Notes: a model not told the origin generated them from the sequence alone. Numbered from the stretch's first letter, positions 32,993 to 44,022 are shown. The stretch is DNA of 64,000 nt from Chitinophaga sp. GbtcB8 (GCF_019091455.1 NZ_JAGXJN010000038.1:1-64000); one strand, 5' to 3'. A program made the numbers and translations.

Positions 32993-35845
32993 ATGATAAG
33001 AAAAACGCTCTTTCCGTTTGTGTTATGCACGTTATGGTTTCAATGCTGTTTGGCCGGAAATGTAGAAAGGCTCAAAGATGGTTTATTAATTCACTTACAG
33101 CAACCTGCTAAGAACGGCGCACGACAGGTGCAGCTGCAGGTAGTATCTGACAGGATCATTCACGTATCTGCCGGCCCGGGTGAGGCCATTTCCACCTCCC
33201 CCAGCCTGATGGCGCTGGTTACCGGTTCCCCTTCTGTTAAATGGGAGTCTGAAGAAAAAGAAGGTATCGTAACCCTGAAAACCAGCGCGCTCACCGCCAC
33301 GGTGTCCCTGCAAACAGGTGAGGTTAGCTTCCGGGATGCCAAGGGGCAAACCATTCTGCAGGAAACAGCTGCCGGCGGTAAAACCTTTACGCCCGTGAAT
33401 ATTGATGGAAAAGCGCTGTATCGCATTCAACAGGTATTTGAATCCCCTGCAGATGAAGCGTTTTATGGACTGGGGCAACACCAGACCGGTTTAATGAATT
33501 ATAAGAACCAGGACGTAGACCTGACGCAGTATAATTCCATTGCCGCTGTGCCGTTCCTGTTATCCAGCCGCCACTACGGCATTTTATGGGATAATTATTC
33601 TATTACCCGTTTTGGCGATGACCGCCCTTATGCGCAACTGGGTGCATTTACCTTATATAATAAAGATCATAAGGCCGGCGGGCTCACAGCTACCTATGCC
33701 TCCCGCCGCAAACCGGATAGCGTGTACCTGCGCCGGGATGAAAACAAGATCGATTACACTTTCCTGCCGGACCTCCATAATATACCCTCTGCTTTTCCAA
33801 TGGATAAGGGAATGGTTACCTGGGAAGGTTTTATATCACCTGCTGAAGACGGGCTACACAAATTTTTCATGACCGCCTCCGGTTATATTAAGGTGTGGGT
33901 AGATGGCACCTTGGTGCTGGATAAATGGCGTGAAGGCTGGAACCCTGGCCCCACGGTATTTCAGCACACCTTACATAAGGGACAGCAGCATGCGCTGAAA
34001 GTGCAGTGGATCCCGGAATCGTCACAGGCCTTTGTATCCCTGAAATGGCTAAGCCCTACACCAGCTGCTTTGCAAAACAAGTGGACGCTGACCTCCGAAG
34101 CAGGTGAAAAGCTGGATTACTATTTCGTTTACGGAAGCAATGCGGATGAAGTGATCAGCGGTTACCGGACCATTACCGGCCGCGCAACCCTGCTGCCACT
34201 GTGGGCAATGGGTTTCTGGCAAAGCCGTGAGCGTTACAAAACGCAGGCGGAAATAGAACAAACCGTGAGTGAGTTCCGTAAAAGAAAGATCCCGCTGGAT
34301 AATATTGTGCTGGACTGGTCTTACTGGAAACAGGATGCCTGGGGCAGCCAGGAGTTTGATGCAGCGCGCTTCCCCGACCCTGCAGGCATGATCAGCCGCC
34401 TGCACAACCAATATCATACACACTTCATGATCTCCGTATGGCCTAAGTTCTACGAAGGTATCAGCAACTATAAAAGCTTTGATGAAAAGGGATGGCTGTA
34501 CAAACAGAATATTAAAGACCGGCAGCGCGACTGGATAGGCAAAGGATATGTATCTACTTTTTACGACGCCTATAATGCAGATGCCCGCAAGCTGTTCTGG
34601 AACCTGATCAATAAAAACCTGTTCAGTAAAGGGGTAGATGCCTGGTGGCTGGATGCTACGGAGCCGGATGTGTTATCCAACGCTTCTATCACACACCGCA
34701 AAGCATTGATGAACCCTACTGCTTTAGGCCCTGCAGACCAGTATTTCAACGGGTATGCATTGGCGAATGCAGGCGGCATTTACGAAGGCCAGCGGAAAAC
34801 CAAACCGGACCAGCGCGTATTTATTCTTACCCGCTCTGCCTATGCAGGTATACAACGTTATGCTGCAGCCACCTGGAGCGGCGACATTGCCTCCAGGTTC
34901 GATGAGCTGGCCAGGCAAATACCCGCCGGCATTAACTTTTCCCTTTCCGGCCTGCCTTACTGGACCACAGATATAGGTGGTTTTTATGTAGAGGATAAAT
35001 ATGACAGCCCTGCGCCTAAAGGAGCGGCCCTGCAGGAGTGGCGTGAGCTGAACACCCGCTGGTTCCAGTATGGCGCTTTTTGCCCGCTGTTCCGCAGCCA
35101 TGGCCAGTTCCCCTACCGGGAAATGTTTAACATAGCGCCGGACAACAGCCAGGAATACCAATCCATGCTGTATTACGACCAGCTGCGTTACCGGCTGATG
35201 CCTTATATATACTCACTGGCAGGCGCTACTTACCATCATGACTATACGATCATGCGCGGGCTGGTGATGGATTTTGGCGCAGATACCGCAGTACAGGATA
35301 TTAAAGACCAGTTTATGTTTGGGCCTTCCCTGCTGGTAAACCCCGTATACACCTACCAGGCGCGCGACCGCCGTTTGTACCTGCCTGCCAATACCGGCTG
35401 GTATGACCTGTATACCGGCAAGTACACGGCCGGCGGCGCTTACATTACTGCCAATGCACCACTGAACCGTATGCCGCTATATGTAAAAGCAGGCAGCATA
35501 CTGCCCTTTGGCCCTGCGTTGCAATATACCGGCGAACGCCCGGCAGATACCATCACATTATATGTATACACAGGAAAAGATGCGCAGTTTGATCTTTATG
35601 AAGATGAGGGACTGAACTATAATTATGAGCAGGGACAGTTCAGCAACATACCGCTTAGCTATAATGAAGCTACGCAAAAGCTTACCATTGGCAAACGGGA
35701 AGGCAGCTTCCCCGGTATGCTGCAGCAAAGAACTTTCCGCGTGATAAAGGTAAGCCCGGAAAAGGCTGCAGCGCTTGATTTCAACCAGACTACCAGAGAC
35801 GTAGTAATATACAACGGTCAGGAACAAACGGTGCTGCTGCAATAG
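32993..35845 (+). CDS. GH31 alpha-xylosidase-like enzyme with PA14 insert
   Basis: This 950-residue exported protein has a signal peptide (about 1-21). The GH31 N-terminal beta-sandwich (EAFYGLGQHQTGLMNYKNQ) is interrupted at about 260-360 by a PA14 domain (MVTWEGFISPAEDGLHKF, IKVWVDGTLVLDKWREGW). The catalytic barrel follows with WWLDATEPD (nucleophile Asp554) and ATWSGDIAS (acid/base Asp631), then C-terminal beta-domains. A PA14 insert at this place is characteristic of bacterial alpha-xylosidases acting on xyloglucan oligosaccharides, such as Cellvibrio Xyl31A, so release of alpha-1,6-xylose is the best guess; alpha-glucosidase is an alternative. It is the first large gene after hybrid regulator 1 and is followed on the same strand by SusC, SusD and a binding lipoprotein. 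Confidence 0.93.
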   Translation: MIRKTLFPFVLCTLWFQCCLAGNVERLKDGLLIHLQQPAKNGARQVQLQVVSDRIIHVSAGPGEAISTSPSLMALVTGSPSVKWESEEKEGIVTLKTSALTATVSLQTGEVSFRDAKGQTILQETAAGGKTFTPVNIDGKALYRIQQVFESPADEAFYGLGQHQTGLMNYKNQDVDLTQYNSIAAVPFLLSSRHYGILWDNYSITRFGDDRPYAQLGAFTLYNKDHKAGGLTATYASRRKPDSVYLRRDENKIDYTFLPDLHNIPSAFPMDKGMVTWEGFISPAEDGLHKFFMTASGYIKVWVDGTLVLDKWREGWNPGPTVFQHTLHKGQQHALKVQWIPESSQAFVSLKWLSPTPAALQNKWTLTSEAGEKLDYYFVYGSNADEVISGYRTITGRATLLPLWAMGFWQSRERYKTQAEIEQTVSEFRKRKIPLDNIVLDWSYWKQDAWGSQEFDAARFPDPAGMISRLHNQYHTHFMISVWPKFYEGISNYKSFDEKGWLYKQNIKDRQRDWIGKGYVSTFYDAYNADARKLFWNLINKNLFSKGVDAWWLDATEPDVLSNASITHRKALMNPTALGPADQYFNGYALANAGGIYEGQRKTKPDQRVFILTRSAYAGIQRYAAATWSGDIASRFDELARQIPAGINFSLSGLPYWTTDIGGFYVEDKYDSPAPKGAALQEWRELNTRWFQYGAFCPLFRSHGQFPYREMFNIAPDNSQEYQSMLYYDQLRYRLMPYIYSLAGATYHHDYTIMRGLVMDFGADTAVQDIKDQFMFGPSLLVNPVYTYQARDRRLYLPANTGWYDLYTGKYTAGGAYITANAPLNRMPLYVKAGSILPFGPALQYTGERPADTITLYVYTGKDAQFDLYEDEGLNYNYEQGQFSNIPLSYNEATQKLTIGKREGSFPGMLQQRTFRVIKVSPEKAAALDFNQTTRDVVIYNGQEQTVLLQ

Positions 35846-35989
35846 CAGCGGCGCTACCTGCCTGCCTGTGCCACCTGATGAGGGGACATTATAACAATAT
35901 TAATCAGCTTGAACCATCCAATAAGTTTCACAATGCGATCTGATGAAATAAGATCCAGGGTGGCCTTTAAAAATTCAAAAGCGTTTCAC

Positions 35990-38900
35990 ATGAAAAATGC
36001 GTACAAAACATGCTCTACCCGCGGGCTTTACAGCCTCCTGCTCCTGGCCCTGGTACTGGCCGGGCACAGTGCTACCGCCCAGGTGAACAAACACCCGCTG
36101 TCCGGGAAAATAACGGCAGCAAAGGATAACAGCCCGCTGCCCGGTGCCAGCGTAGCGGTAAAAGGTACTACTACCGGTACCATTACCAGCGCCACCGGCG
36201 ATTTCACCCTGCAGGTGAGCGATGCCGATTCACTGGAAGTTTCACTGATAGGCTTTAACAGACAAACCATAGCGGTAAAAGGCCGTACCAGCATTACCAT
36301 TGCCCTGGAAGATGGTACTACCGGCCTGGATGAAATAGTGGTGGTAGGTTACGGAACGGAAAAGAAAAGGCTCAACACCGGCGCTATTGGCCGTGTGAAC
36401 GGGGCTGCGCTGGAAGAAACCCATACCCTGCGGGTAGACCAGGCATTACAGGGCCAGACTCCTGGTATACAGGTAACCTCCAATTCCGCACAACCCGGCG
36501 AACCCATGAAAGTTCGTATACGCGGTACCGGTACTATAGGTAATTCCGATCCGCTTTACATTGTAGACGGCATGCCCGTTTCAGATATCAGCTATCTGAA
36601 CTCCGGTGACGTAGCCTCTATGGATGTGCTGAAAGATGCTGCATCTGCCGCCATTTACGGCGCCAGGGCTGCAAACGGCGTAGTGATCGTTACCACTAAA
36701 AAAGGCCGCAAAGGCAACATGCAGGTATCATATGATGGTTTTTACGGACAGCAGAACCCGGCCCGTAAATTACCGCTGCTGGATGCGCATGAATATGGTA
36801 TCATCATGAATGAAGCCGCCATTAATTCCAACCGCGCTCCTTACTTCTCCGTAGAACAGATCAACCAGCTGGGCAAAGGCACCGACTGGCAGGAAGCAAT
36901 ATTCAACAAACACGCACCCACGCAAAGTCATACGGTAAACGTGTCCGGTGGCTCTGAAAAATCAGTGTATTCATCCTCATTATCCTACATGAAACAGGAG
37001 GGTACCATTGGTTTTAAAGGACAGTCGCAGTATGAGCGCCTGGCTTTCCGCTTAAGCTCTGAACATTATATGTATAAGGATGTGGTGAAGTTTGGCGAGA
37101 ACTTTACCTACACCCTTTCCAATAAAAAAGGTGTTGGCGTAGGTACATCTATAATAACACCGTTCGCCCTATTGTGAATGTAAGCCCGCTGTTCCCGGTG
37201 TATGATTCTGCCGGTAATTATGCCAAATCCAATTTTAATCCAGATGAAGCCAACCCGGTAGCGATCATGGATTACCAGAACCAGAACAGGAGCAAAACCG
37301 ACCGTATAGTAGGTAATGCCTACCTGGAAGTGATGCCCATTAAGGGCTTGAAGCTGCGCAGTGATTTTGGCCTGGACCTGAACTACCTGAATGAGAACCG
37401 TTTTACCCCGGTATATGACCTGGCAACCAACATCGTGAACCTTCACTCCCGCGCTTTCCAGGGCATTACCCAAACCCGCACCTGGAACTGGGATAACACC
37501 ATTTCTTACCAGCGCGATTTTGGTAAACACAGCGCTACCGTGCTGGTAGGTACCACCGCCAATGAAACCAATGTGTTTTTTGTAAATGGTTATAAGGAAG
37601 ATGTGACCATTGCAGACCTGGACCACAGCATTATCAACAACGGCACGAATGAAGACACTAAGCAGATCTACGGCAGCCGCAGTGAAGATGCCCTGCTCTC
37701 TTACTTTGGGCGTATCAACTATAACTACGACGAAAAATACCTGTTCACTGCTATTTTCCGCAGGGATGGTTCTACGCGTTTTGGCGCTAACAACCGCTTT
37801 GGCAGCTTCCCGGCTTTCTCTGCCGGATGGGTGGCCAGCAATGAAGAATTTATGAAAACCAACTGGCTTGACTTTCTGAAGGTCCGCGCCAGCTGGGGCC
37901 GTAACGGTAACCTGCCTGCAGTATATGCTTATGATAATATTGCTACAACCAGCTACCTGTATATGGCTACCATTAGCTCTGTAAACCAGGATTATTACTT
38001 TGGCAACGGTGATGTAAAATTCACAGGCTCCTCTCCGGACCGCGTACCCAACCCGGACCTGAAATGGGAAACTTCCGAACAGCTGGATCTCGGTTTTGAT
38101 GCGCAGCTGTTAAAAGACTTCAATGTAAGCTTTGACTGGTACCGTAAAACCACCCGCGACTGGATCATTACCGTGCCGGTGCCTGCCCTTGCCGGCACCA
38201 AGCCCCCTACTGTAAATGGCGGCAGCGTAAAGAACCAGGGTGTGGAAGTAGCGCTGGGTTATACTCACCGGTTTGGAGAGCTTTCCTTTGGTATTAACGG
38301 CAACGTAACACTGAATAAGAACGATGTAATAGATATTCCCAATGCGGAGAAAGTGATCGTAGGTGATGCCAATGTACCCTTTGTAGGTATTGATGAAATA
38401 TTCCGCACACAGCAGGGCCACCCGGTAGGTTATTTCTACGGTTTAAAAACAGATGGCATTTTCCAGAACGAAGCGGAAGTACAAAGTTATACGGGCAAGA
38501 ACGGTCTGATACAACCCAACGCCAAACCGGGCGATGTACGTTTTGCAGACCTGAATGGTGATGGTGTGATCGACAGCCGCGATAAAACAGAGATCGGCAA
38601 TCCCAACCCTGACGTGACTTACGGCATTAACCTGAACCTGGGTTATAAAGGTTTTGATCTTTCCGTATTCCTGTATGGTGTTTCCGGTAACCAGGTGTTT
38701 AACGGTGTCCGCGATTACGCAGCCCCTTTAAGCAACTACACTACAGAAATACTGGGCCGCTGGCATGGTGAAGGTACCTCTAACTACTTACCGCGTATGA
38801 CCATGGGTGATGATGCCAACCAGAACTGGACACGTTCCTCTGACCTGTTTGTGAAAGATGCTTCCTTCCTTCGGGTAAGAAGCATTAACCTGGGCTACGA

Positions 38901-39102
38901 TTTTAAAAAGGGATTGTTCCCCCGCCTGCCTTTGCAACAGTTACGGTTATACGTATCCGGCAGCAACCTGTTCACCTTTACCAAATATAAGGGCATGGAT
39001 CCGGAAGTTGGCTATGGGCCTTACCCCTGGGCATCCGGTATAGATGTGGGCACTTACCCGCAGCCTAAAACAGTAATTGTGGGCGTAAACGCACGGTTCT
39101 GA
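35990..39102 (+). pseudogene. SusC-like TonB-dependent transporter, broken by a one-base frameshift
   Basis: From ATG 35990 (MKNAYKTCSTRGLYSLLLL signal peptide) a normal SusC runs through the carboxypeptidase-like domain (HPLSGKITAAKDNSPLPGA), TonB segment (DEIVVVGYGTEKKRLN) and plug (IYIVDGMPVSDI, AIYGARAANG), then stops at 37177 after KGVGVGTSIITPFALL. The other reading frame continues at once with IYNNTVRPIVNVSPLFPVYD and carries the whole rest of the barrel to the terminal Phe of VGVNARF. Adding one A near 37144 (GGTACATC to GGTAACATC) restores GVGVGNIYNNTVRP, the motif expected for the family. This is either a real loss of function or an assembly error. SusD and a binding lipoprotein follow in order and look intact. 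Restored length is about 1037 residues. Confidence 0.88.
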
Positions 39103-39128
39103 TCTGTAAACCAAGAAAACTCATTAGG

Positions 39129-40688
39129 ATGAAAAAGATCTTTGTAGCAGCTATTATACTTACCACCGCAATCTCCTGCAGTAAGAGTTTCCTGGAAAGG
39201 GAACCCATAGACCGGAAGGTGGAGGAAACATTTTATAAAACACCGCAGGATGCCCTGGAATCCCTGGTGGCGGCTTATGACGAGCTGCAGTACGGCGATT
39301 ATGACAACATACAGCTGGTAACTGAAATTGCCAGCGATGATTGTTTTGGCGGCGGCGGTGAATCTGATATTCCATGGAAAAGGTGGGACCGTTTTGAAAA
39401 CGATAACAATACCAACCTGAATAACTGGACCAAGTATTACACCGGTATTTACCGCGCCAACATAGTGTTGAGCAAAATGGATGGTGTGAACTGGGGCAGC
39501 GATACTACGCTTAAAACCCGTTACCTGGCAGAAGCACATTTCCTGCGCGCTTACTATTATTTTGACCTGGTGCGCATGTTCGGGAATGTACCGCTGGTAA
39601 CCACTCCCCTTTCACCCGGGCAGTATAATGTGCCGCAGGCCACCCCGGAGGCAGTGTACCAGCTGATTGCAAGCGACCTGAAATTTGCAGCGGCAAACCT
39701 GCCTGCCATTGCCTACTCCGGCATTCCGGCAGCAGAATACGGCCGCGTTACCAAATGGGCGGCAGAAGCGCTGCTGGGCCGTGTGTTCCTGTACTACACC
39801 GGTTATTACGGACAGAATGATATAGCCGGTACCGTTACCAAACAGGAAGCCCGTACTTATATAGATGATGTGGTGAATGCCAGCGGTTATACGCTGATAG
39901 ATTCTTTCCCCCGTCTGTGGCAGTCGGCCCTTTCCCGTTTTGCCGGCGAGGATAATGCAGAAACAGTATTTGCCATTAAGTTTACCTACAAAGGCCTGGG
40001 CGACTGGAATAAACACGATGGTAACCGTATGCAGGTGATGATAGGTTTCCGGAATGATGCAGTGCCGCCTTATTATAAAGGCTGGGGCGCAGGGCCGGTG
40101 AACCCCAAGTTATGGGAAGCCTATGAAACAGGTGATACACGCCGTGCTGCCTCTATTATTTCCGTAGAAGCAGAAGGATTGAGCTACCCGGCCATTTATC
40201 CGCAGAAAACAGGTTTTATGTGGAAGAAATACATGCCCATGATGGCCTTAAAAGCAGAAGACTTTAATGGCGATTTCCAGATAGATAACTTCTACGATTA
40301 TGTAGCCATCCGCTTTGCAGATGTGCTGCTGATGGGTGCAGAGCTGAACCTGGATGGAGACCTGGGCAAAGCGCAGCAATATTATAACCGTGTGCGTGAC
40401 CGCGCTTTCCTGGATCAGAACCATCGCAGAATATTAACACCCGGCGCTGCCGGCAAAAAGCTGATCATGGATGAACGCCGTTTTGAGCTGGCGCTGGAAG
40501 GCCACCGTTACTGGGACCTGTTACGACAGGGAGTGCCCGTTGCCCAGCAGGCTATTAACAATACCAGCACCGATGCGCAGTTCAGCGTAAGCTTCCGCCC
40601 GGAAACAAAAGGACTTTTCCAGATACCACAGCAGGAGCTGAACCTTTCTAACGGCAGCCTGAAACAAAACGCAGGATGGAATCAATAA
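39129..40688 (+). CDS. SusD-like outer-membrane glycan-binding lipoprotein
   Basis: This 519-residue lipoprotein has signal MKKIFVAAIILTTAISC with lipidated Cys17. SusD sequence features include YLAEAHFLRAYYYFDLVRMFGNVPL in the TPR part, TKWAAEALLGRVFLYYTGYYG in the middle and MDERRFELALEGHRYWDLLRQG near the C-terminus; it ends QNAGWNQ. It lies 26 bases after the frameshifted SusC and overlaps the next lipoprotein gene by one base (TAATG). It should form the lid of that SusC channel. If the SusC break is real, this protein could bind glycan but not support uptake alone. Confidence 0.94.
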   Translation: MKKIFVAAIILTTAISCSKSFLEREPIDRKVEETFYKTPQDALESLVAAYDELQYGDYDNIQLVTEIASDDCFGGGGESDIPWKRWDRFENDNNTNLNNWTKYYTGIYRANIVLSKMDGVNWGSDTTLKTRYLAEAHFLRAYYYFDLVRMFGNVPLVTTPLSPGQYNVPQATPEAVYQLIASDLKFAAANLPAIAYSGIPAAEYGRVTKWAAEALLGRVFLYYTGYYGQNDIAGTVTKQEARTYIDDVVNASGYTLIDSFPRLWQSALSRFAGEDNAETVFAIKFTYKGLGDWNKHDGNRMQVMIGFRNDAVPPYYKGWGAGPVNPKLWEAYETGDTRRAASIISVEAEGLSYPAIYPQKTGFMWKKYMPMMALKAEDFNGDFQIDNFYDYVAIRFADVLLMGAELNLDGDLGKAQQYYNRVRDRAFLDQNHRRILTPGAAGKKLIMDERRFELALEGHRYWDLLRQGVPVAQQAINNTSTDAQFSVSFRPETKGLFQIPQQELNLSNGSLKQNAGWNQ

Positions 40689-41479
40689 TGATCAACCAAA
40701 ACAAACAGTATATGCACAAACATATTCGTCATATTATCACTTACTGCCTGCTGCTTTGTACGCTGGCAGCCTGCGATCCGCGGGAAGACCGGGATATGCT
40801 GCCCGCGCCTTTACAAAGCAAGGACCTGCAATTTTCCGTAACCCAGCAACAGGGACATGATAACATAGTGTACCTGGAAAATAAAACGCAGGGCATTATT
40901 CCCTTCTGGAATTATGGCACCGGTATATCCAACAAAGCAAAGGATACCATTAACATTCCTTTTGCCGGTACCTATTACATTAAGTTCGTGGCGTATAGCG
41001 GCGGCGGCCCGGTAGAGGATTCTGCCAAGATAACGGTAACAGAGAACGACCCCAATTTTTTCAGCAGCCCGATGTGGAACCTGCTGACGAATGGTGAAGA
41101 AGGTAAAACCTGGGTATGGGCCATGGATACACCCGGCGGCGCGCCTTACGGAAATGGCTCCGGAGGCGCTACTGCGCCGGAATGGTGGAAACCCACACCG
41201 GCAGATGTTATTTCCTGGGGGGTAGATAAAGATGAAATGACCTTTGACCTGAAAGGCGCTGCTAATTATACTAAAGTAACGCCCAAGGGCACAGAGAAAA
41301 GTTTATTTGTGCTGGACACGCTGAATAAAACCATCAAGATCTTAGGTTCTGATATCAGCTACGGCGCCAAGATCACGTATGTGGTGGTAACGCTGAATGC
41401 AAATGAGCTAACGCTGGCGCAGCAGGGCGATGGATGGCGCAACATCTGGATGTTCAAACGCAAAGGATTTAAATATTAA
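40688..41479 (+). CDS. Surface glycan-binding lipoprotein (SusE/SGBP position)
   Basis: This 263-residue lipoprotein has its signal ending TLAAC, Cys29 counted from the ATG at 40688, which overlaps the SusD stop as TAATG; ATG 40712 is an alternative. An N-terminal PKD/Ig-like domain (about 45-120, ending GPVEDSAKITVTEND) is followed by a C-terminal aromatic-rich beta-sandwich (KTWVWAMDTPGGAPYGNG, PEWWKPTPADVISWGVD, WRNIWMFKRKG) resembling carbohydrate-binding lectin folds. Proteins in this position of a SusCD operon bind the glycan at the cell surface before transport. No catalytic residues were recognised. It is the last gene of the operon; a strong terminator follows. Confidence 0.85.
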   Translation: MINQNKQYMHKHIRHIITYCLLLCTLAACDPREDRDMLPAPLQSKDLQFSVTQQQGHDNIVYLENKTQGIIPFWNYGTGISNKAKDTINIPFAGTYYIKFVAYSGGGPVEDSAKITVTENDPNFFSSPMWNLLTNGEEGKTWVWAMDTPGGAPYGNGSGGATAPEWWKPTPADVISWGVDKDEMTFDLKGAANYTKVTPKGTEKSLFVLDTLNKTIKILGSDISYGAKITYVVVTLNANELTLAQQGDGWRNIWMFKRKGFKY

Positions 41480-41484
41480 AGAAG

Positions 41485-41496
41485 CTAGTGCACTAG
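41485..41496. promoter_or_regulatory. Perfect 12-bp palindrome after the lipoprotein gene
   Basis: CTAGTGCACTAG, six bases after the stop codon, followed by GTTTTAGTTT. It could be a weak terminator or a protein-binding site; its role is unknown. Confidence 0.35.
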
Positions 41497-41578
41497 GTTT
41501 TAGTTTAAATAATGAATAATGCTATACCGGGGTTGTCTAGCCCTGGTGACATTTAACACGTTTACGAATAGATAGGAC

Positions 41579-41623
41579 ATCAAAGGCCCCGACGGAATAA
41601 AACATTCCGTCGGGGCCTTTGAT
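41579..41623. terminator. Strong bidirectional terminator hairpin
   Basis: A perfect 20-bp stem with loop AAAAC; the core is GGCCCCGACGG/CCGTCGGGGCC. It lies between the convergent lipoprotein and permease genes. No long T tract is present, but the stem is very stable. Confidence 0.85.
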
Positions 41624-41637
41624 ATTTGATGCTACTA

Positions 41638-44022
41638 CTATTCTGTCTTTAAACTTTTTATAGGATTAGACAACGCGGCTTTAATACTTTGATAGCTTAC
41701 GGTTAACAATGTGATGATGATAGCGCCGCTGCCGGTTGCTACAAAGATCCACCAGGACATGTTTGTGCGGTAGGTATAGTGCTGCAGCCAGTTATGCATA
41801 AAGAAATAAGCAGCCGGCGTGGCAATGCACAGCGCAATGATCACCAGCATCACAAAATCTTTTGACAGCAGGCTCCATAAATTAAATACCGTAGCGCCCA
41901 GCAGCTTGCGGATACCTATTTCCTTCACACGCTGCTCTGCCATGAAAGAGGCCATGCCAAACAATCCCAGGGCAGATATGAAAAGGGCCAGCACCGTAAA
42001 GAACACAGACAGCTTGCCGATACGTTTTTCATACTCAAATTTGGAAGCATACTCTTCATCTACAAACTGGTAGTTGAACGGCTCTGCAGGGGAATACTTT
42101 GCGCACACCGCTTGCAGCCTGCCCAGCGCAGTTGTTAGGCTTAATTTCGGATTAAGCCGGATATTCAGAATGCCGCCATCATCATTTGCCTTGATATGGA
42201 AAATGCTTTGTTTTACGGGTTCATAAGGGCTTTCCATCACTACATCATCTATAACACCCAATACGGTAAAAGACCGGTTGCCCCATTTTATAATTTCACC
42301 AACAGGGTTTTTAAGCCCCATGTATTTAACAGCAGTTTCATTTAAGATCAATCCAAAGCTGTCTGCAGCAAACCTGGCAGAAAAGTCCCGTCCTGCCTTT
42401 AGCTGCCAGCCTACGGTTTTACCGTATTCAGTAGTTACGCCTATGGTATTGAAAGTTGCTTTCTTATCGGGTTCTTTTCCCTCCCACTCCCAGCTAAAGG
42501 AATCATCATAATGATCATTTTCCGTGATGGGCGTATTGGATTCAGCCATTTCCGTGATAGCACCGGATGCCAGCAGCTCATTGCGCATAGCGGCAAAACT
42601 GTTGTGATAATTGGCCGTGCGCATAATAATGGTGATCAACCCTTCCCGGTTGTAACCAATAGGGCGGTTCTGTGTGAATTGTACCTGCCGGAACACTACA
42701 ATGGTAGCAATCATCAAAACAGCAGAAACGGTGAATTGCAGCACTACCAATGCTTTGCGGGGCACTGCTGCAAAAGGGCCTGCCCTGAAGGTACCTTTCA
42801 ATACTTTTACCGGTTTAAAAGCAGATAAGTAAAAAGCAGGGTAACTGCCGGCTACTATTCCGGTGAGTATAACAAAGCCGATGCAGGCGCTCCAGAACCA
42901 GGGATTACTCCAGGCAACGGATATTTCCTTACCCGCCACCTGGTTAAAGAACGGCAATAACAATAAGATTAGCAGTAAGGAGCAGGCAAATGAGAAAAAC
43001 GCTGCCAGCAAAGATTCCAGGAAGAACTGGCTTACCAGCTGGGTACGCCGGGAACCGACTGCCTTACGGATGCCTACCTCCTTTGCACGTTTTTCACTGC
43101 GTGCAGTGCTCAGGTTCATGAAATTGTAACAGCCCAGCATCAATACAAATCCGCCATAAATGCCAAACAGCCATACATATTCTATGGCGCCACCAGTGTT
43201 TACGCCATTCTTAAAATCGGCATATAAATGCCATTTGCTCATGGGCTGCAAAAAAAGCTGGGTGTGCGAATCTGCATCTTTTTTGCTCATCCTGTTCAGC
43301 TTTACATTTGCAATTTTTGCAGATACCTTATCTATATCAGCATGATCTGCCAGCTGCACATAAACCTGGAAAGAGTTATTGTACCAGTTATCCTCACTGC
43401 CCTGTGTCCAGCTGGTAAGATCCAGGAACGGGGCTATGAATTTCACTTCGCTGAAGCTGCTGTTCAGCGGTATATCTTCATATACGCCGGTAACGGTTTC
43501 AACAAGATCATCATTTATCTTCACTATTTTTCCTACCGGGTCAGCATCTCCGAAAAGTGTTTCTGACAAGGATCTGGAAAGCAATATGGTTGAATGCTCT
43601 TTAAGCCCTGCCCTTGACCCTTTCACCATCTTTAACGACAGCATTTCCGGTCCTTCGGGTTGCATAAAGCTGCCCTGTAAACCGGCCCGTTTCTCACCCG
43701 CGCTTACCAGGGAGTTCATGCTCCATGTGGCAAGCACCACATGCTTAAAATCGCTGCCGTAGCTATTTTTCAGCTCCGGCCCAAGCGGCATGGGAACGCC
43801 CTTGCCCGTATTAACCCTGCCGTTAAATGTTTGATTTTGCATTACCTGCGCAATGCGGTCATAATGCTGGTGATACTGGTTAAAAGACAGCTCATCCCAC
43901 ACCCACAGGCCTATTAAAATGGCTACAGCCATACCTGCCGACAGTCCGGCGATATTTATGAAAGAGTATACCTTGTTCTTCACAAGGTTGCGGAAAGCAG
44001 CTTTGAAATAGCTTTTAAACAT
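41638..44022 (-). CDS. ABC transporter permease, MacB/FtsX type
   Basis: This 794-residue inner-membrane protein has one helix at the N-terminus (INIAGLSAGMAVAILIGLWVW), a periplasmic MacB-like core (about 40-280), a first FtsX block (GCYNFMNLSTARSEKRAKEVGIRKAVGS and following helices), a second periplasmic region, and a second FtsX block (ASFMAEQRVKEIGIRKLLGATVFNLW and the final helices). This is the duplicated eight-helix layout common in Bacteroidota for stand-alone MacB-type permeases. It couples to an ATPase that is not encoded here; no ABC ATP-binding gene is in the window. Roles in this family include efflux and mechanotransmission at the envelope. It is codirectional with, and 150 bases downstream of, the GH106 operon, so read-through is possible but not needed. 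Confidence 0.9.
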   Translation of the reverse strand: MFKSYFKAAFRNLVKNKVYSFINIAGLSAGMAVAILIGLWVWDELSFNQYHQHYDRIAQVMQNQTFNGRVNTGKGVPMPLGPELKNSYGSDFKHVVLATWSMNSLVSAGEKRAGLQGSFMQPEGPEMLSLKMVKGSRAGLKEHSTILLSRSLSETLFGDADPVGKIVKINDDLVETVTGVYEDIPLNSSFSEVKFIAPFLDLTSWTQGSEDNWYNNSFQVYVQLADHADIDKVSAKIANVKLNRMSKKDADSHTQLFLQPMSKWHLYADFKNGVNTGGAIEYVWLFGIYGGFVLMLGCYNFMNLSTARSEKRAKEVGIRKAVGSRRTQLVSQFFLESLLAAFFSFACSLLLILLLLPFFNQVAGKEISVAWSNPWFWSACIGFVILTGIVAGSYPAFYLSAFKPVKVLKGTFRAGPFAAVPRKALVVLQFTVSAVLMIATIVVFRQVQFTQNRPIGYNREGLITIIMRTANYHNSFAAMRNELLASGAITEMAESNTPITENDHYDDSFSWEWEGKEPDKKATFNTIGVTTEYGKTVGWQLKAGRDFSARFAADSFGLILNETAVKYMGLKNPVGEIIKWGNRSFTVLGVIDDVVMESPYEPVKQSIFHIKANDDGGILNIRLNPKLSLTTALGRLQAVCAKYSPAEPFNYQFVDEEYASKFEYEKRIGKLSVFFTVLALFISALGLFGMASFMAEQRVKEIGIRKLLGATVFNLWSLLSKDFVMLVIIALCIATPAAYFFMHNWLQHYTYRTNMSWWIFVATGSGAIIITLLTVSYQSIKAALSNPIKSLKTE

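Noticed and set aside
37139-37177. Programmed ribosomal frameshift in SusC
   Set aside because: There is no slippery heptamer or downstream structure at the shift, and SusC proteins are not known to use frameshifting; a deletion is simpler.
41638-44022. Permease as part of a complete ABC exporter in the sugar locus
   Set aside because: No ATPase or membrane-fusion gene is adjacent, and a strong terminator separates it from the plus-strand operon.
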